64,000 nt of DNA from Pseudomonas salomonii (GCF_900107155.1 NZ_FNOX01000018.1:1-64000), one strand, 5' to 3'. Numbered from the stretch's first letter, positions 34,828 through 44,086 are shown. Numbers and translations: made by a program. The notes: generated from the sequence alone by a model not told the origin.

Positions 34828-37113
34828 GGTGCGCGGCGTGCCCAGCAAGCCTTCGTAGCCGCCGTTGCCTCCGGTCCACAGGGTGGTGTAGTAGGTTTTG
34901 TCGAAGGCGTTTTTCAGCCACAACGACACATCCCACTGCCCTTGCTGGTAGTTGCCGCGCAGGCCGGTAGAGAGGTTGACCACCGCGTAGGCCGGAATCT
35001 GCCCATAGTCGGAATCCTCCACCGTGCCCACCGCTTTGGAGCGAAATGCGTAGCTGGCGGTCACGTAAGGTTCGAAGCCGTTATCCAGGTTCCACTTGTA
35101 CTCGCCGTTGGCGTTGGCGATCCACTTGGACGCGCCCACCACTTGGTGGCCGCTCAGGTCGCAGGAGGCCGGCGCACCCGGGCGCAAGCTGACTTCCGGT
35201 GGGCACGGCGCATCTTTGTAAGACAGGTAACTCACATCGTTGAACGAGCCATTGATATTCAACGTCAGGCCCCGGATCGGCACCAGCGTGCTTTCCACTT
35301 CCACGCCGCGCGAGCGCACGGAACCTGCGTTGGTCAGGTATTGCACGCGGTTTTCCTGGTCGTAGGCGTTGGTCTGGTAGCCGTTGACCTGGGTCCAGAA
35401 CAGGTTGGCATTGAGTTGCAGGCGGCGGTCCCACAGCGTGCTTTTAAACCCCAACTCGGCGTTGTTGGCGCGCTCGGTGCCCACCAGCAGCGAATCCGCC
35501 CCGGCCGTCGGCGCAGAGCCCACCACCAAATTGACCCCGCCGGACTTCTCGCCATGGGACAACGTGGCGTAGCCGAGCAGGTTGTCGTTGAAGTGATAGC
35601 TCAGGTTGAGCAGCCCCGACGGCGTGGCGCTGTACTGGTTGAGATCGCCGGAGTCATACGCGCCGGTGCGCCCACGCCGCGCCGTGGCAGCGGCGCCGGT
35701 GACCGCAGCGCCACCCAAAGGCGCATTGCGGCTGACCCAGGCGCTTTTTTCTTCGTAGGTGCCGCGCACACCGGCGGTGAAATCCAGGCGCTCCGTGAGG
35801 TGCCAGGTGCCCTGGGCAAACAGGGCAAAACTGTCGGTGCGAATATGCCCGTTGCCGACGCTGCTCACATCATTCAAGGCGCCGGTTGGCGTGCCATTCC
35901 AGATATCCGCCTTGGGCCCGTAATAGGCGAAGGATTTGTTATCCAGCGAGTTGCCGAAGTAATAGGCGCCCAGCACATAGTCGAAGAAACCGCCGGTGGG
36001 CGAGGCCAGGCGGAATTCCTGGGACCACTGCTTATCTTCCACCGACACACCGGCGTTATACGACGCCGGCACGTTGAGGCCGTCGTCATTGCGCGGGGTG
36101 AAATTCCACCAGCGATAGGCGCTGACCGAAGTCAGGGTGAAGTCACTCGGCAACGTCCAGTTGGCCTCCAATGAAGTGCCGCCCTGGAACACGGTGACAT
36201 GCTGGTCGTTGTCCAGATTGACCTTGCGATGGGTGCCGTCCACCAGGCTCGCGCCCGCCGCTGCGGCCCGAGACTGATAGAGGTTGGTGCCATTGATGGT
36301 CGGCCCCGTGCTGTACAGCACGCGGGTGCCGGCGCTGGAATCCTCCTCGTTGTAGTCACCGATCCAGCGCAGGTTGAAGGTGTCGCTGGGCTTGTACAGC
36401 AACTGCCCACGAAAGCCCTGGCGTGAGCCGCCGTTAAGGTCATGGCCGTCGTATTCGTTCTTGATGTCGCCATCGCTGCGTGTGCGATAGGCGGAAAAAC
36501 GCCCCGCCAACTCGTCGGTGAGCGGGCCGGAAATCGTGCCCTTGGTCTGGAAATAACCGTCCTCGCCCAACGAGGTTTCAATGCTGCGCTCCGGCGTAAA
36601 ACTCGGCGCGCGCGTGCTGATATTGATCACACCTGCCGTGGTGTTCTTGCCGAACAAGGTGCCTTGCGGGCCGCGCAAGACTTCGAGCTGCTCGATGTCC
36701 ATCAAGTCGAACACCGCCATGCCCGGCCGCCCAAGGTACACGTTGTCGATATACAGCCCCACGCTGCCTTCCAGGCCGTCGCTGGCCGGGTTGTTGCCCA
36801 ACCCGCGAATCGACACGCTGGACTGACGCGCATGCATGTAAGCGACGTTGACGCTGGGCACCAGTTGCTGCAAATCCTGAATGCGGTAGACCCGCTGGCT
36901 CTCCAGCGCCTGGCCGCCGATGACACTCATGGGCGTCGGCACTGCCTGGGCGCTTTCGGTACGCCGCCGTGCGGTCACAGTGACGGTCTCAAGCTGGCCG
37001 CTGGCGTTTTCGCCCTTGCCGGCAGGCGCAGGTGTTTCGGCGGCCTGGGTCGGCGACCAACTGGTGCTGCCGGCCACCAACATGGCCAGGGGCAAGGACT
37101 TCAACAGACTCAT
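34798..37113 (-). CDS. TonB-dependent outer-membrane receptor
   Basis: A 771-residue receptor. A signal peptide (residues 1-24, ending TQAAE) is followed by a TonB box-like ETVTVTA near residue 42. The plug domain (about 55-165) contains SIRGLGNNPASDGLEGSVG and MDIEQLEVLRGPQGTLFGKN. The rest is the 22-strand barrel ending in a terminal Phe (VTGRYDF), as required for outer-membrane insertion. It lies back to back with a LysR of the sulfate-ester type, and both promoters carry ATATTC-like elements. A sulfate ester or other organosulfur ligand is therefore more likely than a siderophore, but this is inference. Confidence 0.9.
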   Translation of the reverse strand: MSLLKSLPLAMLVAGSTSWSPTQAAETPAPAGKGENASGQLETVTVTARRRTESAQAVPTPMSVIGGQALESQRVYRIQDLQQLVPSVNVAYMHARQSSVSIRGLGNNPASDGLEGSVGLYIDNVYLGRPGMAVFDLMDIEQLEVLRGPQGTLFGKNTTAGVINISTRAPSFTPERSIETSLGEDGYFQTKGTISGPLTDELAGRFSAYRTRSDGDIKNEYDGHDLNGGSRQGFRGQLLYKPSDTFNLRWIGDYNEEDSSAGTRVLYSTGPTINGTNLYQSRAAAAGASLVDGTHRKVNLDNDQHVTVFQGGTSLEANWTLPSDFTLTSVSAYRWWNFTPRNDDGLNVPASYNAGVSVEDKQWSQEFRLASPTGGFFDYVLGAYYFGNSLDNKSFAYYGPKADIWNGTPTGALNDVSSVGNGHIRTDSFALFAQGTWHLTERLDFTAGVRGTYEEKSAWVSRNAPLGGAAVTGAAATARRGRTGAYDSGDLNQYSATPSGLLNLSYHFNDNLLGYATLSHGEKSGGVNLVVGSAPTAGADSLLVGTERANNAELGFKSTLWDRRLQLNANLFWTQVNGYQTNAYDQENRVQYLTNAGSVRSRGVEVESTLVPIRGLTLNINGSFNDVSYLSYKDAPCPPEVSLRPGAPASCDLSGHQVVGASKWIANANGEYKWNLDNGFEPYVTASYAFRSKAVGTVEDSDYGQIPAYAVVNLSTGLRGNYQQGQWDVSLWLKNAFDKTYYTTLWTGGNGGYEGLLGTPRTLGVTGRYDF

Positions 37114-37148
37114 AAGCGGCTCCGAAACCCGGAAATATCAACTATCAG

Positions 37149-37172
37149 ATATTCCAAAAGGTTATTTATTTA
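37149..37172 (+). promoter_or_regulatory. Candidate sulfur-starvation element upstream of LysR gene (37269)
   Basis: ATATTC, CAAAA, GGTTATTTATTTA: the best-formed copy in the window. It lies 120 bp before the LysR ATG and 36 bp before the divergent receptor ATG, so it could serve either. Confidence 0.45.
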
Positions 37173-37230
37173 TGTTTTATCGAACATTTACTGCATAAGA
37201 GATAGCCTTTATAAGGAGTCGACCTAATGC

Positions 37231-37254
37231 ATAGCCAATGCATTTCCCGGATAT
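37231..37254 (-). promoter_or_regulatory. Candidate sulfur-starvation element upstream of the TonB receptor
   Basis: Minus strand: ATATCC, five bases, ATGCATTGG. The same right block at the same spacing occurs upstream of atsB (44244). It lies 141 bp before the receptor ATG. Confidence 0.35.
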
Positions 37255-37268
37255 TTTTGATGTGAAAA

Positions 37269-38213
37269 ATGCATATCGACTTACGCCAACTTCGCCACTT
37301 CATTGCCCTTGCCGAACAACGCAGTTTTGTCGCGGCGGCGCTGGCCGTGAACCTGTCGCAGTCGGCGTTCAGTCGCAGCATCCAGGCGCTGGAACACAGT
37401 GCCGGTTGCCAACTGGTAGACCGTGGCCGCAAAGACCTGGCGCCGACCAAGCAAGGCCAGGTGCTGCTCGAACATGCACGGCGCCTGGTCAGCGGCGCGC
37501 AGGCGCTGGCCAACGAGATCAGCCAGTTCAATGGCCTGGAAGCCGGTGAACTGCGCTTCGGCTGCGGCCCGGCGCCCGCTGCCGGGTTGATCCCGCGTGC
37601 CATCGGCAGTTTTATCGGGCGCTACCCCAAGGCCCGCGTGCAGTTCCAGGTGGATGACTGGCAAAGTTTGAGCAAACGCCTGCTCAGCGAAGAGTTCGAG
37701 TTTTTCGTCGCCGACACCCGCCACTTCGAAGCCAACCCGGACTACCACACCCACCGCCTGCGCGCGCGGCGCTGGTACTTCTGCTGCCGCGCCGGGCACC
37801 CGCTGGCCGAGCGCGAAAGCGTCAGCGCCGCCGAGCTGATGAGCTACCCACTGGCGGTGACGATTCGCCCGCCGAACCTGCGCAAAGTCATCGTCGACCT
37901 CAGCGGCCGGCCGGATTACCTGCCCAATGTGGAGTGTGAAAACGGCTACAGCCTGATGGGTGTGGTGTTGCGCTCGGACGCGATCGGCATCGTCAGCGCC
38001 AACAGCGATGTGCTGCACATGGCGCGGGGTGAGTTGGTGTGTTTGAAGATTGATGGGCTGGCTGAGGACTTGGAAGAGCGCTATACCCGCTACGGGATTG
38101 TCAGTCGGGCGGGGTATCGGTTGTCGCCGTTGGCGGAGGCGATGATTGAGCAGATCAAGCAGATCGATGAAAGAGACGAGGATGCTTACGCGTTGGAAAA
38201 TATTGCGGTTTGA
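37269..38213 (+). CDS. LysR-family regulator of the sulfate-ester island (first of two paralogues)
   Basis: A 314-residue LysR regulator. HTH in residues about 1-62 (MHIDLRQLRHFIALAEQRSF, NLSQSAFSRSIQALE), effector-binding domain from 90 (RFGCGPAPAAGLIPRAIG). It is a clear paralogue of the regulator at 42064. They share RFGCGPAPA, the FQVDxW block, EExEFFxADxRxFEAxP and the C-terminal SRxGxRLSPxAxAMIE. It is divergent from the TonB receptor and upstream of the HIT and sulfatase genes. It likely controls part of this cluster; effector unknown. Confidence 0.85.
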   Translation: MHIDLRQLRHFIALAEQRSFVAAALAVNLSQSAFSRSIQALEHSAGCQLVDRGRKDLAPTKQGQVLLEHARRLVSGAQALANEISQFNGLEAGELRFGCGPAPAAGLIPRAIGSFIGRYPKARVQFQVDDWQSLSKRLLSEEFEFFVADTRHFEANPDYHTHRLRARRWYFCCRAGHPLAERESVSAAELMSYPLAVTIRPPNLRKVIVDLSGRPDYLPNVECENGYSLMGVVLRSDAIGIVSANSDVLHMARGELVCLKIDGLAEDLEERYTRYGIVSRAGYRLSPLAEAMIEQIKQIDERDEDAYALENIAV

Positions 38214-38431
38214 ACGGAACAATCGAGCTCGATTTCCCCCCAAGCAAAAGCCTCAAAAAATATAGAATCCATGCCAGCAACAAAAAATTAATAAAGAATA
38301 AATAAACACCTCACAACTCATTCATATCCTTTTTAATCACTAAATACCGAGTAATTCCTCAAGCTGAAAGACGGTATTCGACGCTCAGCCCGAATAGCAC
38401 CACACACTGGCTGAGACTCCCTCAGTCAATC
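38214..38431. other. A+T-rich intergenic stretch
   Basis: About 218 bp with runs of A and AATAAA-like repeats. No gene, terminator with a GC stem or clear promoter was identified. It must contain the promoter for the small ORF/HIT pair. Confidence 0.4.
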
Positions 38432-38611
38432 ATGCCGAGCTTCGGCCCGTTAAATTTCAATATTGCTGCGCTTATGGCCTCCGGAATAATAACGTCCATC
38501 GCGTCCAATCTCTTCGGCGAACAACGATCGCTTTATATTGAGTGGGATGCCGCCCAGTGGCCTTTGGGATATAGCACCCACTATTTTGATGACAATCAGG
38601 CAGGTGTTTAA
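38432..38611 (+). CDS. Putative 59-residue protein coupled to the HIT gene
   Basis: ATG at 38432 opens a 59-codon ORF whose TAA overlaps the ATG of the HIT gene (TAATG, 38609-38613). The product has a mildly hydrophobic N-terminal third (IAALMASGIITSIA) and an acidic aromatic C-terminus (WDAAQWPLGYSTHYFDD). No Shine-Dalgarno is visible, and the frame stays open upstream to 38306 without a start codon, so it may be the remnant of a longer gene. The stop/start overlap argues that it is or was translated with the HIT gene. Confidence 0.4.
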   Translation: MPSFGPLNFNIAALMASGIITSIASNLFGEQRSLYIEWDAAQWPLGYSTHYFDDNQAGV

Positions 38612-39090
38612 TGGACTGTATTTTCTGCAGCATTGCCCGCGGGGCTGCTCCCACTCATCTCCTATGGGAAGATCAGACCCACATGGCGTTTCTCTCCATA
38701 TTTCCCAATACACCGGGGTTCAGTGTCGTTATACCCAAAGCCCATCACGGCAGCTATGCGTTTGCCGAGTCCGACAGAGTGCTTTGCGACTTGGTCATCG
38801 CGGCCAAAAAAACTGCGAATCTTTTGGACCAAGCGCTGGAAGGTGTGGCGAGAACGGGAATGATTCTGGAGGGTTATGGCGTCGATCACCTGCACGCTAA
38901 ATTATTCCCAATGCACGGGACCGGGGAAGACAGCGCCTTCAAAAAAATCAGCTCGAACGTGAACAAATATTTTGAGCGTTATGAAGGCTATATCTCCTCC
39001 CATGACGCAGCCCGGGCAGACGATAAAGGGCTGGCAGAACTGGCTGTTCATATCAGATCTTTCGCCAGGCAAGGCAGCTCCCATACTTGA
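38611..39090 (+). CDS. HIT-family protein
   Basis: A 159-residue histidine-triad protein, normally a nucleotide hydrolase or transferase. The N-terminal C-x-x-C (Cys3, Cys6) fits the zinc-binding type. The triad reads HLHAK: His93 and His95 (the nucleophile position) are kept, but the third His is Lys97. IFPNTPGFSVVIPKAHH near residues 30-46 is the substrate-pocket strand. Its start is coupled to the small ORF upstream. The next gene is the sulfatase. A role on sulfated nucleotides (APS/PAPS) is imaginable but not shown. Confidence 0.8.
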   Translation: MDCIFCSIARGAAPTHLLWEDQTHMAFLSIFPNTPGFSVVIPKAHHGSYAFAESDRVLCDLVIAAKKTANLLDQALEGVARTGMILEGYGVDHLHAKLFPMHGTGEDSAFKKISSNVNKYFERYEGYISSHDAARADDKGLAELAVHIRSFARQGSSHT

Positions 39091-39103
39091 AATGCATTCC
39101 CCC

Positions 39104-39127
39104 TGTGGGAGCGGGCTTGCTCGCGAA
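39104..39127 (+). repeat. REP half-unit (family 1)
   Basis: TGTGGGAGCGGGCTTGCTCG alone, without its inverted partner, between the HIT and sulfatase genes. Confidence 0.7.
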
Positions 39128-39243
39128 GGCGCCAGAAGCAACACCCATGCATTCCCTGCATAAAACCCAGTCCTCAAATGCACTTGCCAGCCCACCACCC
39201 GAACAGCGAAAACCTTCACCTGTCCTCAGTCCGGTGAAGCCCC

Positions 39244-40851
39244 ATGTCCCAACCCAACCCCGTGCGCAATGTGCTCTACATCATGTGCGATCAACTGCGC
39301 CGCGATTACCTGTCGTGCTACGGCCACGCGCATTTGCACACGCCAAATATCGACCGCCTCGCCGCTGCCGGCGTGCGCTTCAGCCGCGCCTACACCCAGG
39401 GCACCATTTGCGGGCCGTCGCGGATGTCGGCGTACACCGGGCGCTATGTCAGCAGCCATCAGGTGGCCTGGAACGCGGTGCCGCTGCCCTTGGAAGAGCT
39501 GACCATCGGCGACTACCTGCGCCCCCATGGCATCCGCACCGCACTGGTGGGCAAGACCCACGCCACGCCGAACCTGGAGGCGTTGCAGCGCCTGAATATC
39601 GACCCTGAAAGCCCGCAGGCCGAGCCCTTCAATGAGGTGGGTTTCGACGCGTATTTGCGCCACGACGGCATCTACCCCGACAGCCCGCTGTTCGCAGAAA
39701 AACGCGAGTCCGCGCCCTACACCCAGTACCTGCGCGAGCACGGCTACGACGGCACCAACCCTTGGCATGAATGGGCCAACGCCGCCGCCGGTGAAAACGG
39801 TGAGGTACTCAGCGGCTGGCATATGCGCAACGCCGGGCTGCCGGCGCGGGTAGCCGAGCAGCATTCGGAGACCGTCTACACCACCGACCGCGCCATCGAC
39901 TTTATCGCTGAACAAGGCGAGCAGCCGTGGTGTTTGCACCTGTCATACATCAAGCCGCACTGGCCCTACATTGCCCCGGCGCCGTATCACGCGCTTTATG
40001 GCGCCGCGCATATCCAGGCCCCGATTCAGCCTGCGCACACCAGTGATCATCCGGTTTACCAGGCTTTCCGTCAGCATCAGGAAAGCGTAAATTTTTCCCG
40101 TGATGAAGTGCGGCTCACGGTGATCCCGACCTACATGGGCCTGATCAAACAGGTCGATGATCAACTCGGGCGGCTGTTCGACGTTCTGCAAAGCAACGGC
40201 CGCTGGGACGACACGCTGATCGTGTTCACCAGCGACCATGGCGACTTCCTCGGTGACCACTTCCTGGGCGAAAAAGAGTTTCTGCTGGAGCCTGCGGTGG
40301 GCATTCCGCTGATCGTGCGCGACCCGCGGGCCAGTGCCGATATCAGCCGTGGCACGGTGGATGAGCGCCTGGTGGAAACCATCGACGCCCTGCCAACGTT
40401 CCTCGATGCCCTGGGCTTGCCTGCCGCAGACCATCGCCTGGAAGGCCGCTCGCTGATCCCGCTGCTGCACGGCGAACCGATCAGCTGGCGCAATTACGCC
40501 ATCGCTGAATACGACTATGCCTTCCAGGCCCCGGCGCGCGAGCGTTTGGCGCAGCCCATCGACCGTTGCCGCATGACCATGGTGCGCAGTGAACGTTGGA
40601 AATACCTGGCCTATGACGGTTTTCGTCCACAGCTGTTTGACCTGCTGAATGACCCGCAGGAGTTACACGACCTGGGCGCCGACCCGGCCTACGCGGCGGT
40701 GCGCGAGACGCACTTGGGGTATTTGTTCGAATGGCTGCGTGGGTTGAAGCGGCGTACCACCATCAGCCATGCGGAGGTTGATTCGCGTGGCCAGTGGTTC
40801 CGGTACGGTGAGCCGGAAGCGGAAAAGGTGGTGAAAATCGGCGTCTGGTAA
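39244..40851 (+). CDS. Sulfatase (formylglycine-dependent, Cys type)
   Basis: A 535-residue sulfatase/alkaline-phosphatase superfamily enzyme without a signal peptide, so cytoplasmic. The activation motif is ICGPSRMSAYTGRY: Cys56 in C-G-P-S-R would be converted to formylglycine. Asp16 in MCDQLRRD and the DHGDFLGDH block (about residue 330) supply metal ligands. Choline sulfatase-like and phosphonate monoester hydrolase-like enzymes share this layout, so the ester type is uncertain. No formylglycine-generating enzyme gene lies in the window. Neighbouring atsK, atsRBC and LysR genes support release of sulfate from organic esters. Confidence 0.85.
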   Translation: MSQPNPVRNVLYIMCDQLRRDYLSCYGHAHLHTPNIDRLAAAGVRFSRAYTQGTICGPSRMSAYTGRYVSSHQVAWNAVPLPLEELTIGDYLRPHGIRTALVGKTHATPNLEALQRLNIDPESPQAEPFNEVGFDAYLRHDGIYPDSPLFAEKRESAPYTQYLREHGYDGTNPWHEWANAAAGENGEVLSGWHMRNAGLPARVAEQHSETVYTTDRAIDFIAEQGEQPWCLHLSYIKPHWPYIAPAPYHALYGAAHIQAPIQPAHTSDHPVYQAFRQHQESVNFSRDEVRLTVIPTYMGLIKQVDDQLGRLFDVLQSNGRWDDTLIVFTSDHGDFLGDHFLGEKEFLLEPAVGIPLIVRDPRASADISRGTVDERLVETIDALPTFLDALGLPAADHRLEGRSLIPLLHGEPISWRNYAIAEYDYAFQAPARERLAQPIDRCRMTMVRSERWKYLAYDGFRPQLFDLLNDPQELHDLGADPAYAAVRETHLGYLFEWLRGLKRRTTISHAEVDSRGQWFRYGEPEAEKVVKIGVW

Positions 40852-40867
40852 ACATACAAAAAACTAA

Positions 40868-40957
40868 TGTGGGAGCCGACTTGCTCGCGAATACGGTCTG
40901 TCAGTTGCAAATATACTGACTGATCCACCGCATTCGCGAGCAAGTCGGCTCCCACAT
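40868..40957. repeat. REP doublet (family 1), inverted pair
   Basis: TGTGGGAGCCGACTTGCTCG and its inverted copy, lying between the convergent sulfatase and atsK genes. Likely forms a large hairpin in either transcript. Confidence 0.85.
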
Positions 40958-40976
40958 TTTTGATCTGCGACTTAGC

Positions 40977-41882
40977 TCATAATCCCTTTGTGGTCTGGCT
41001 GCGCTGCCCTTGCACACTCACCGGCACATCGCCCTTGAGCGTCACCCGACGCACGATGCGCTCCTGGGTGCCGTAATCGTCCACCGCGTAATGCTGAGTC
41101 GCGCGGTTGTCCCAGATCGCCACGTCGCCGGTGTTCCAGCGCCAGCGCACGGTGTTTTCCAGGCGGGTGACGTGGCCTTGCAGCAGGTTGAACAGCTGCG
41201 CAGATTCGGTCTGGGAGTAGCCTTTGAGGCGTTTGACGAAGTGGCCCAGCAGCAAGGTTTTTTCGCCGCTGACCGGGTGTACACGCACCACTGGGTGCTC
41301 GGTTTCATACACGGTGGAAGTAAAGATTTTGCGGTATTCCTCAAGCTTTTCCAGCGACACATCCGGCTTGCGCCCGGCGTAGTCGTACTCGTTGCTGTGC
41401 ACGGCCCACAGGTTATCGGCGAGTGCGCGCAGGTCGGCGCTGAGGTCGTTGTAGGCGGCGGCCGTGTTGGCCCACACCGTGTCGCCACCAGACTTTGGTG
41501 CCAGCACCGACCGCAGGATCGAGGCTTTCGGGTAGGCATCAACAAAGGTCACGTCGGTGTGCCAGGAATTGGCGCGCTGGCCACGGGCACCGTCCAGCTC
41601 CAATAGGAAGCGCGTACCGTCGCGCACCGGCACCGTCGGGTGTGCGATCGGCTCGCCGAGCAGGTGCGCGAAGGCTTCCTGGCTCTGATCATCGAGGTGG
41701 TTTTGTTCGCGGAAGAAGATCACTTTGTACTGCACCAGCGCTTGCTGGAGGGCCTCGACGGTGGCGGCATCCAGGTCACCGGAGAGTTTGATGCCACGGA
41801 TCTCGGCGCCGATGCGGCCGGCCACCGGGTGGATGTCGAGCGTCTGGGCGACGGGTTGAACAGCTAATGCGGCGTTGCTCAT
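40977..41882 (-). CDS. atsK: Alkylsulfatase AtsK, alpha-ketoglutarate-dependent dioxygenase
   Basis: ATG at 41882 has GAGGGG 7 bp upstream and gives 301 residues, the length of P. putida AtsK. It is a TauD-family Fe(II)/2-oxoglutarate enzyme that oxidises alkyl sulfate esters to aldehyde plus sulfate. The iron ligands are visible: His108 and Asp110 in NSWHTDVTF and His264 in ATQHYAVDDY. Arg275 and Arg279 in QERIVRRV bind 2-oxoglutarate and the sulfate group. It is convergent with the sulfatase and divergent from a LysR gene, and close to atsRBC as in P. putida. Confidence 0.92.
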   Translation of the reverse strand: MSNAALAVQPVAQTLDIHPVAGRIGAEIRGIKLSGDLDAATVEALQQALVQYKVIFFREQNHLDDQSQEAFAHLLGEPIAHPTVPVRDGTRFLLELDGARGQRANSWHTDVTFVDAYPKASILRSVLAPKSGGDTVWANTAAAYNDLSADLRALADNLWAVHSNEYDYAGRKPDVSLEKLEEYRKIFTSTVYETEHPVVRVHPVSGEKTLLLGHFVKRLKGYSQTESAQLFNLLQGHVTRLENTVRWRWNTGDVAIWDNRATQHYAVDDYGTQERIVRRVTLKGDVPVSVQGQRSQTTKGL

Positions 41883-41965
41883 TGTGATGCCCCTCATGTG
41901 CCTGCTGATGGTGGGATGCTTTCCTGCAACGCTCTATTCATATGCAATTTAGATCTAGCAAATGA

Positions 41966-41989
41966 ATCAATGCTTCGTTGACGGAATAA
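41966..41989 (-). promoter_or_regulatory. Candidate sulfur-starvation element upstream of atsK
   Basis: Minus strand TTATTCC near 41989, about 106 bp before the atsK ATG. The hexamer differs by one base from ATATTC; the right half is poor. Confidence 0.25.
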
Positions 41990-42063
41990 GAGCTTGCATT
42001 TAAAACCTCAGCTCCCACGGTCGCAAATGCCTTCGACCTATTTTTCAAATGCCGGGAAAGCAT

Positions 42064-42984
42064 ATGGATCTTCGCCAACTTCGGTACTTCATCGCCCTCA
42101 ACGAACACCGCAGTTTCGTGCGTGCAGCCGACGCCATGGGCATCACCCAACCGGCGTTCAGCCGCAGCATCCAGGGGCTGGAACAGGAGTTCGGCTGCGT
42201 GCTGGTCGACCGTGGCCACAAGGACTTGCGCCCCACGCCAGAGGGCCAGGTAGTGCTGCAACATGCCTTGACCCTGGTGCACGGCGCCGCGCTGCTGAGC
42301 AGTGAAGTCACGCGCATGACCAAGCTCGACGCCGGCGACCTGCGCTTCGGTTGCGGCCCGGCGCCAGCGGTAAAACTGGTGCCGGACGCAGTGGCGCGTT
42401 TTATCGGCGCGCACCCGAAAATCCGCACCCGTTTCCAGGTGGATAACTGGGAGAAACTCAGCCGCGCCTTGAGCCGCGAAGAGATCGAATTTTTTATCGC
42501 CGACATCCGCCAGTTCGAGGCCGACCCGAACTTCCAGACCCGCGCATTGACGCCCAAGCGCGGCGTGTTTTTCTGCCGCCCAGGGCACCCGTTGCTGGCC
42601 AAGGACAGCCTGTCGACCAACGACATGTTCGACTACCCGCTGGCCTCGCCGCTGATCTCCCAGGGCATTCGCAAACTGCTGGCGAACCTGAGTGGGCGCA
42701 TGGATTTTTCACCCAGCATTCAGACTGAACACTTCCCGGCGCTGGTAAAAATCGTGCTGCAATCGAATGCCATCGGTGTGGGCACCGAGGAAGCCTTTGC
42801 CGAGGACATCGCACAGGGTTCGCTGGTGCTGCTGCACTGGCGCAACCTGCCGCAGAACATGGAGACCATGAGCGCGCGCTGCGGGATTGTCAGCCGCACG
42901 GGGTCGAGGTTGTCGCCGGCGGCGAAGGCGATGATTGAGACGCTGGTGGAGGTAGATAGGCAGGAGGTGAGTGTGGCGGTTTGA
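42064..42984 (+). CDS. LysR-family regulator of the sulfate-ester island (second paralogue)
   Basis: Start taken at ATG 42064 (MDLRQLRYFIALNEHRSF), matching the N-terminus of the paralogue at 37269; an in-frame ATG at 42049 is possible. The product is 306 residues. HTH at about 1-60 (GITQPAFSRSIQGLEQ), effector domain from about 88. Shared blocks with the other copy make recent duplication within the island likely. It is divergent from atsK (about 180 bp gap) and probably regulates atsK and/or atsRBC. Confidence 0.85.
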   Translation: MDLRQLRYFIALNEHRSFVRAADAMGITQPAFSRSIQGLEQEFGCVLVDRGHKDLRPTPEGQVVLQHALTLVHGAALLSSEVTRMTKLDAGDLRFGCGPAPAVKLVPDAVARFIGAHPKIRTRFQVDNWEKLSRALSREEIEFFIADIRQFEADPNFQTRALTPKRGVFFCRPGHPLLAKDSLSTNDMFDYPLASPLISQGIRKLLANLSGRMDFSPSIQTEHFPALVKIVLQSNAIGVGTEEAFAEDIAQGSLVLLHWRNLPQNMETMSARCGIVSRTGSRLSPAAKAMIETLVEVDRQEVSVAV

Positions 42985-42991
42985 TGGGCCT

Positions 42992-43060
42992 CTTCGCGAG
43001 CAAGCCCGCTCCCACAGATTGGAATGCATTCCAAATGTGGGAGCGGGCTTGCTCGCGAAG
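42992..43060. repeat. REP doublet (family 1), tight inverted pair
   Basis: TTCGCGAGCAAGCCCGCTCC and its inverted copy flank a short spacer with the palindrome GGAATGCATTCC. Located between the LysR and atsR 3' ends. Confidence 0.85.
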
Positions 43061-43084
43061 ACGGCAGCCCAGACACCACCTCTG

Positions 43085-44086
43085 TCAGAGGCCCGCAGCG
43101 GCCAGGTTCGGCGCCACCCAGTCACTCACCTGAAACGACTTGCGAATCAGCCGTTCCTTGGACGCCAAGTCCACCGCGCCCTGCAACTTGCCCAGGAACA
43201 CCGGATCCAGGGTCGCCGGGAAAATCTCGCTGAGCTGCTGGTCTTTCAAGTCGTTGGTCAGGATTACCGGCGGATAACTGGCACGCCCCGACACCAGCTC
43301 GATATAGGCCTGCTTGTTGCTGTCGGTGGTCAACCACTGCACCGCTTGCTGCTGGGCCTTGAGCAACTTGGCCACCGCATCAGGGTGTTCGTCGACAAAT
43401 TGTTTGCTGCCTACCAGCACCGCCTGGACGCTGCCGGCACCGCCGAGGTCCTTGGTGGTGAGCGGTATTTCCGCCAGCCCTTTAGCCTGCAACGCCGTCA
43501 GGTTCGAACCGCCCCAGGTCGCATCAATCTGCTTGGCGGCCAATGCCGCGCCCGCCGCGTTGAAATCCAGGTTGATGACTTTCAGGTCCTTTTCATTCAA
43601 GCCCTGGCTGGCCAATGCGCTGTCGAACGACAACTGGCTGGCCGTGCCACGGAACACCGCCACACGCTTGCCCTTGAGGTCTTGCAAGCTTTTGATCCCC
43701 GAGCCCGGCACCACGCCCAGGTACTGTTTGATGTCACGCGCGCTGGCGCTGAGCAAACGTGTGTCCAGCCCATTGGAGCGACCGATGATCGCCGCCAGAT
43801 CGCCCAGGTAGGCCAGGTCTACCTGGCCATTGGCGAAGGCTTCATTGATCACGGGACCGGCGCCCTTGAAGTAATTCCACTGAATCTTGATGCCTTGATC
43901 GGCAAAGGCTTTTTCGAAGATCTGCTGCTCGCGCAACACATCCGTTATACCGCCGCCGCTGTGCTGGCTGCCGGCACTCAGGTCAGGCACGGCGATGCGG
44001 ATTTCCTTGAGGTCGGCAGCGTGCACCAACCCGGCCAGGGCGGTGCCCGCGAACAGGCTGATCAGACGTTTGAAGGGCAGTTTCAT
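43085..44086 (-). CDS. atsR: Sulfate-ester/sulfonate ABC transporter binding protein (AtsR-like)
   Basis: ATG at 44086 has AGGAG 8 bp upstream and gives 333 residues. A signal peptide (residues 1-22, ending LVHAA) precedes an SsuA/NrtT-type binding protein: IRIAVPDLSAGSQHSGGG near the N-terminus, WNYFKGAGPVINEAFANGQVDLAYLGDLAAIIG, then VAVFRGTASQLSFDSALA. It is divergent from atsBC, across a 279-bp regulatory region. The family binds aliphatic sulfonates or sulfate esters; the neighbouring atsK favours sulfate esters. Confidence 0.85.
   Translation of the reverse strand: MKLPFKRLISLFAGTALAGLVHAADLKEIRIAVPDLSAGSQHSGGGITDVLREQQIFEKAFADQGIKIQWNYFKGAGPVINEAFANGQVDLAYLGDLAAIIGRSNGLDTRLLSASARDIKQYLGVVPGSGIKSLQDLKGKRVAVFRGTASQLSFDSALASQGLNEKDLKVINLDFNAAGAALAAKQIDATWGGSNLTALQAKGLAEIPLTTKDLGGAGSVQAVLVGSKQFVDEHPDAVAKLLKAQQQAVQWLTTDSNKQAYIELVSGRASYPPVILTNDLKDQQLSEIFPATLDPVFLGKLQGAVDLASKERLIRKSFQVSDWVAPNLAAAGL

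Noticed and set aside
38538-38900. 120-codon ORF overlapping the HIT gene
   Set aside because: Out of frame with the recognised HIT family protein and the coupled small ORF.
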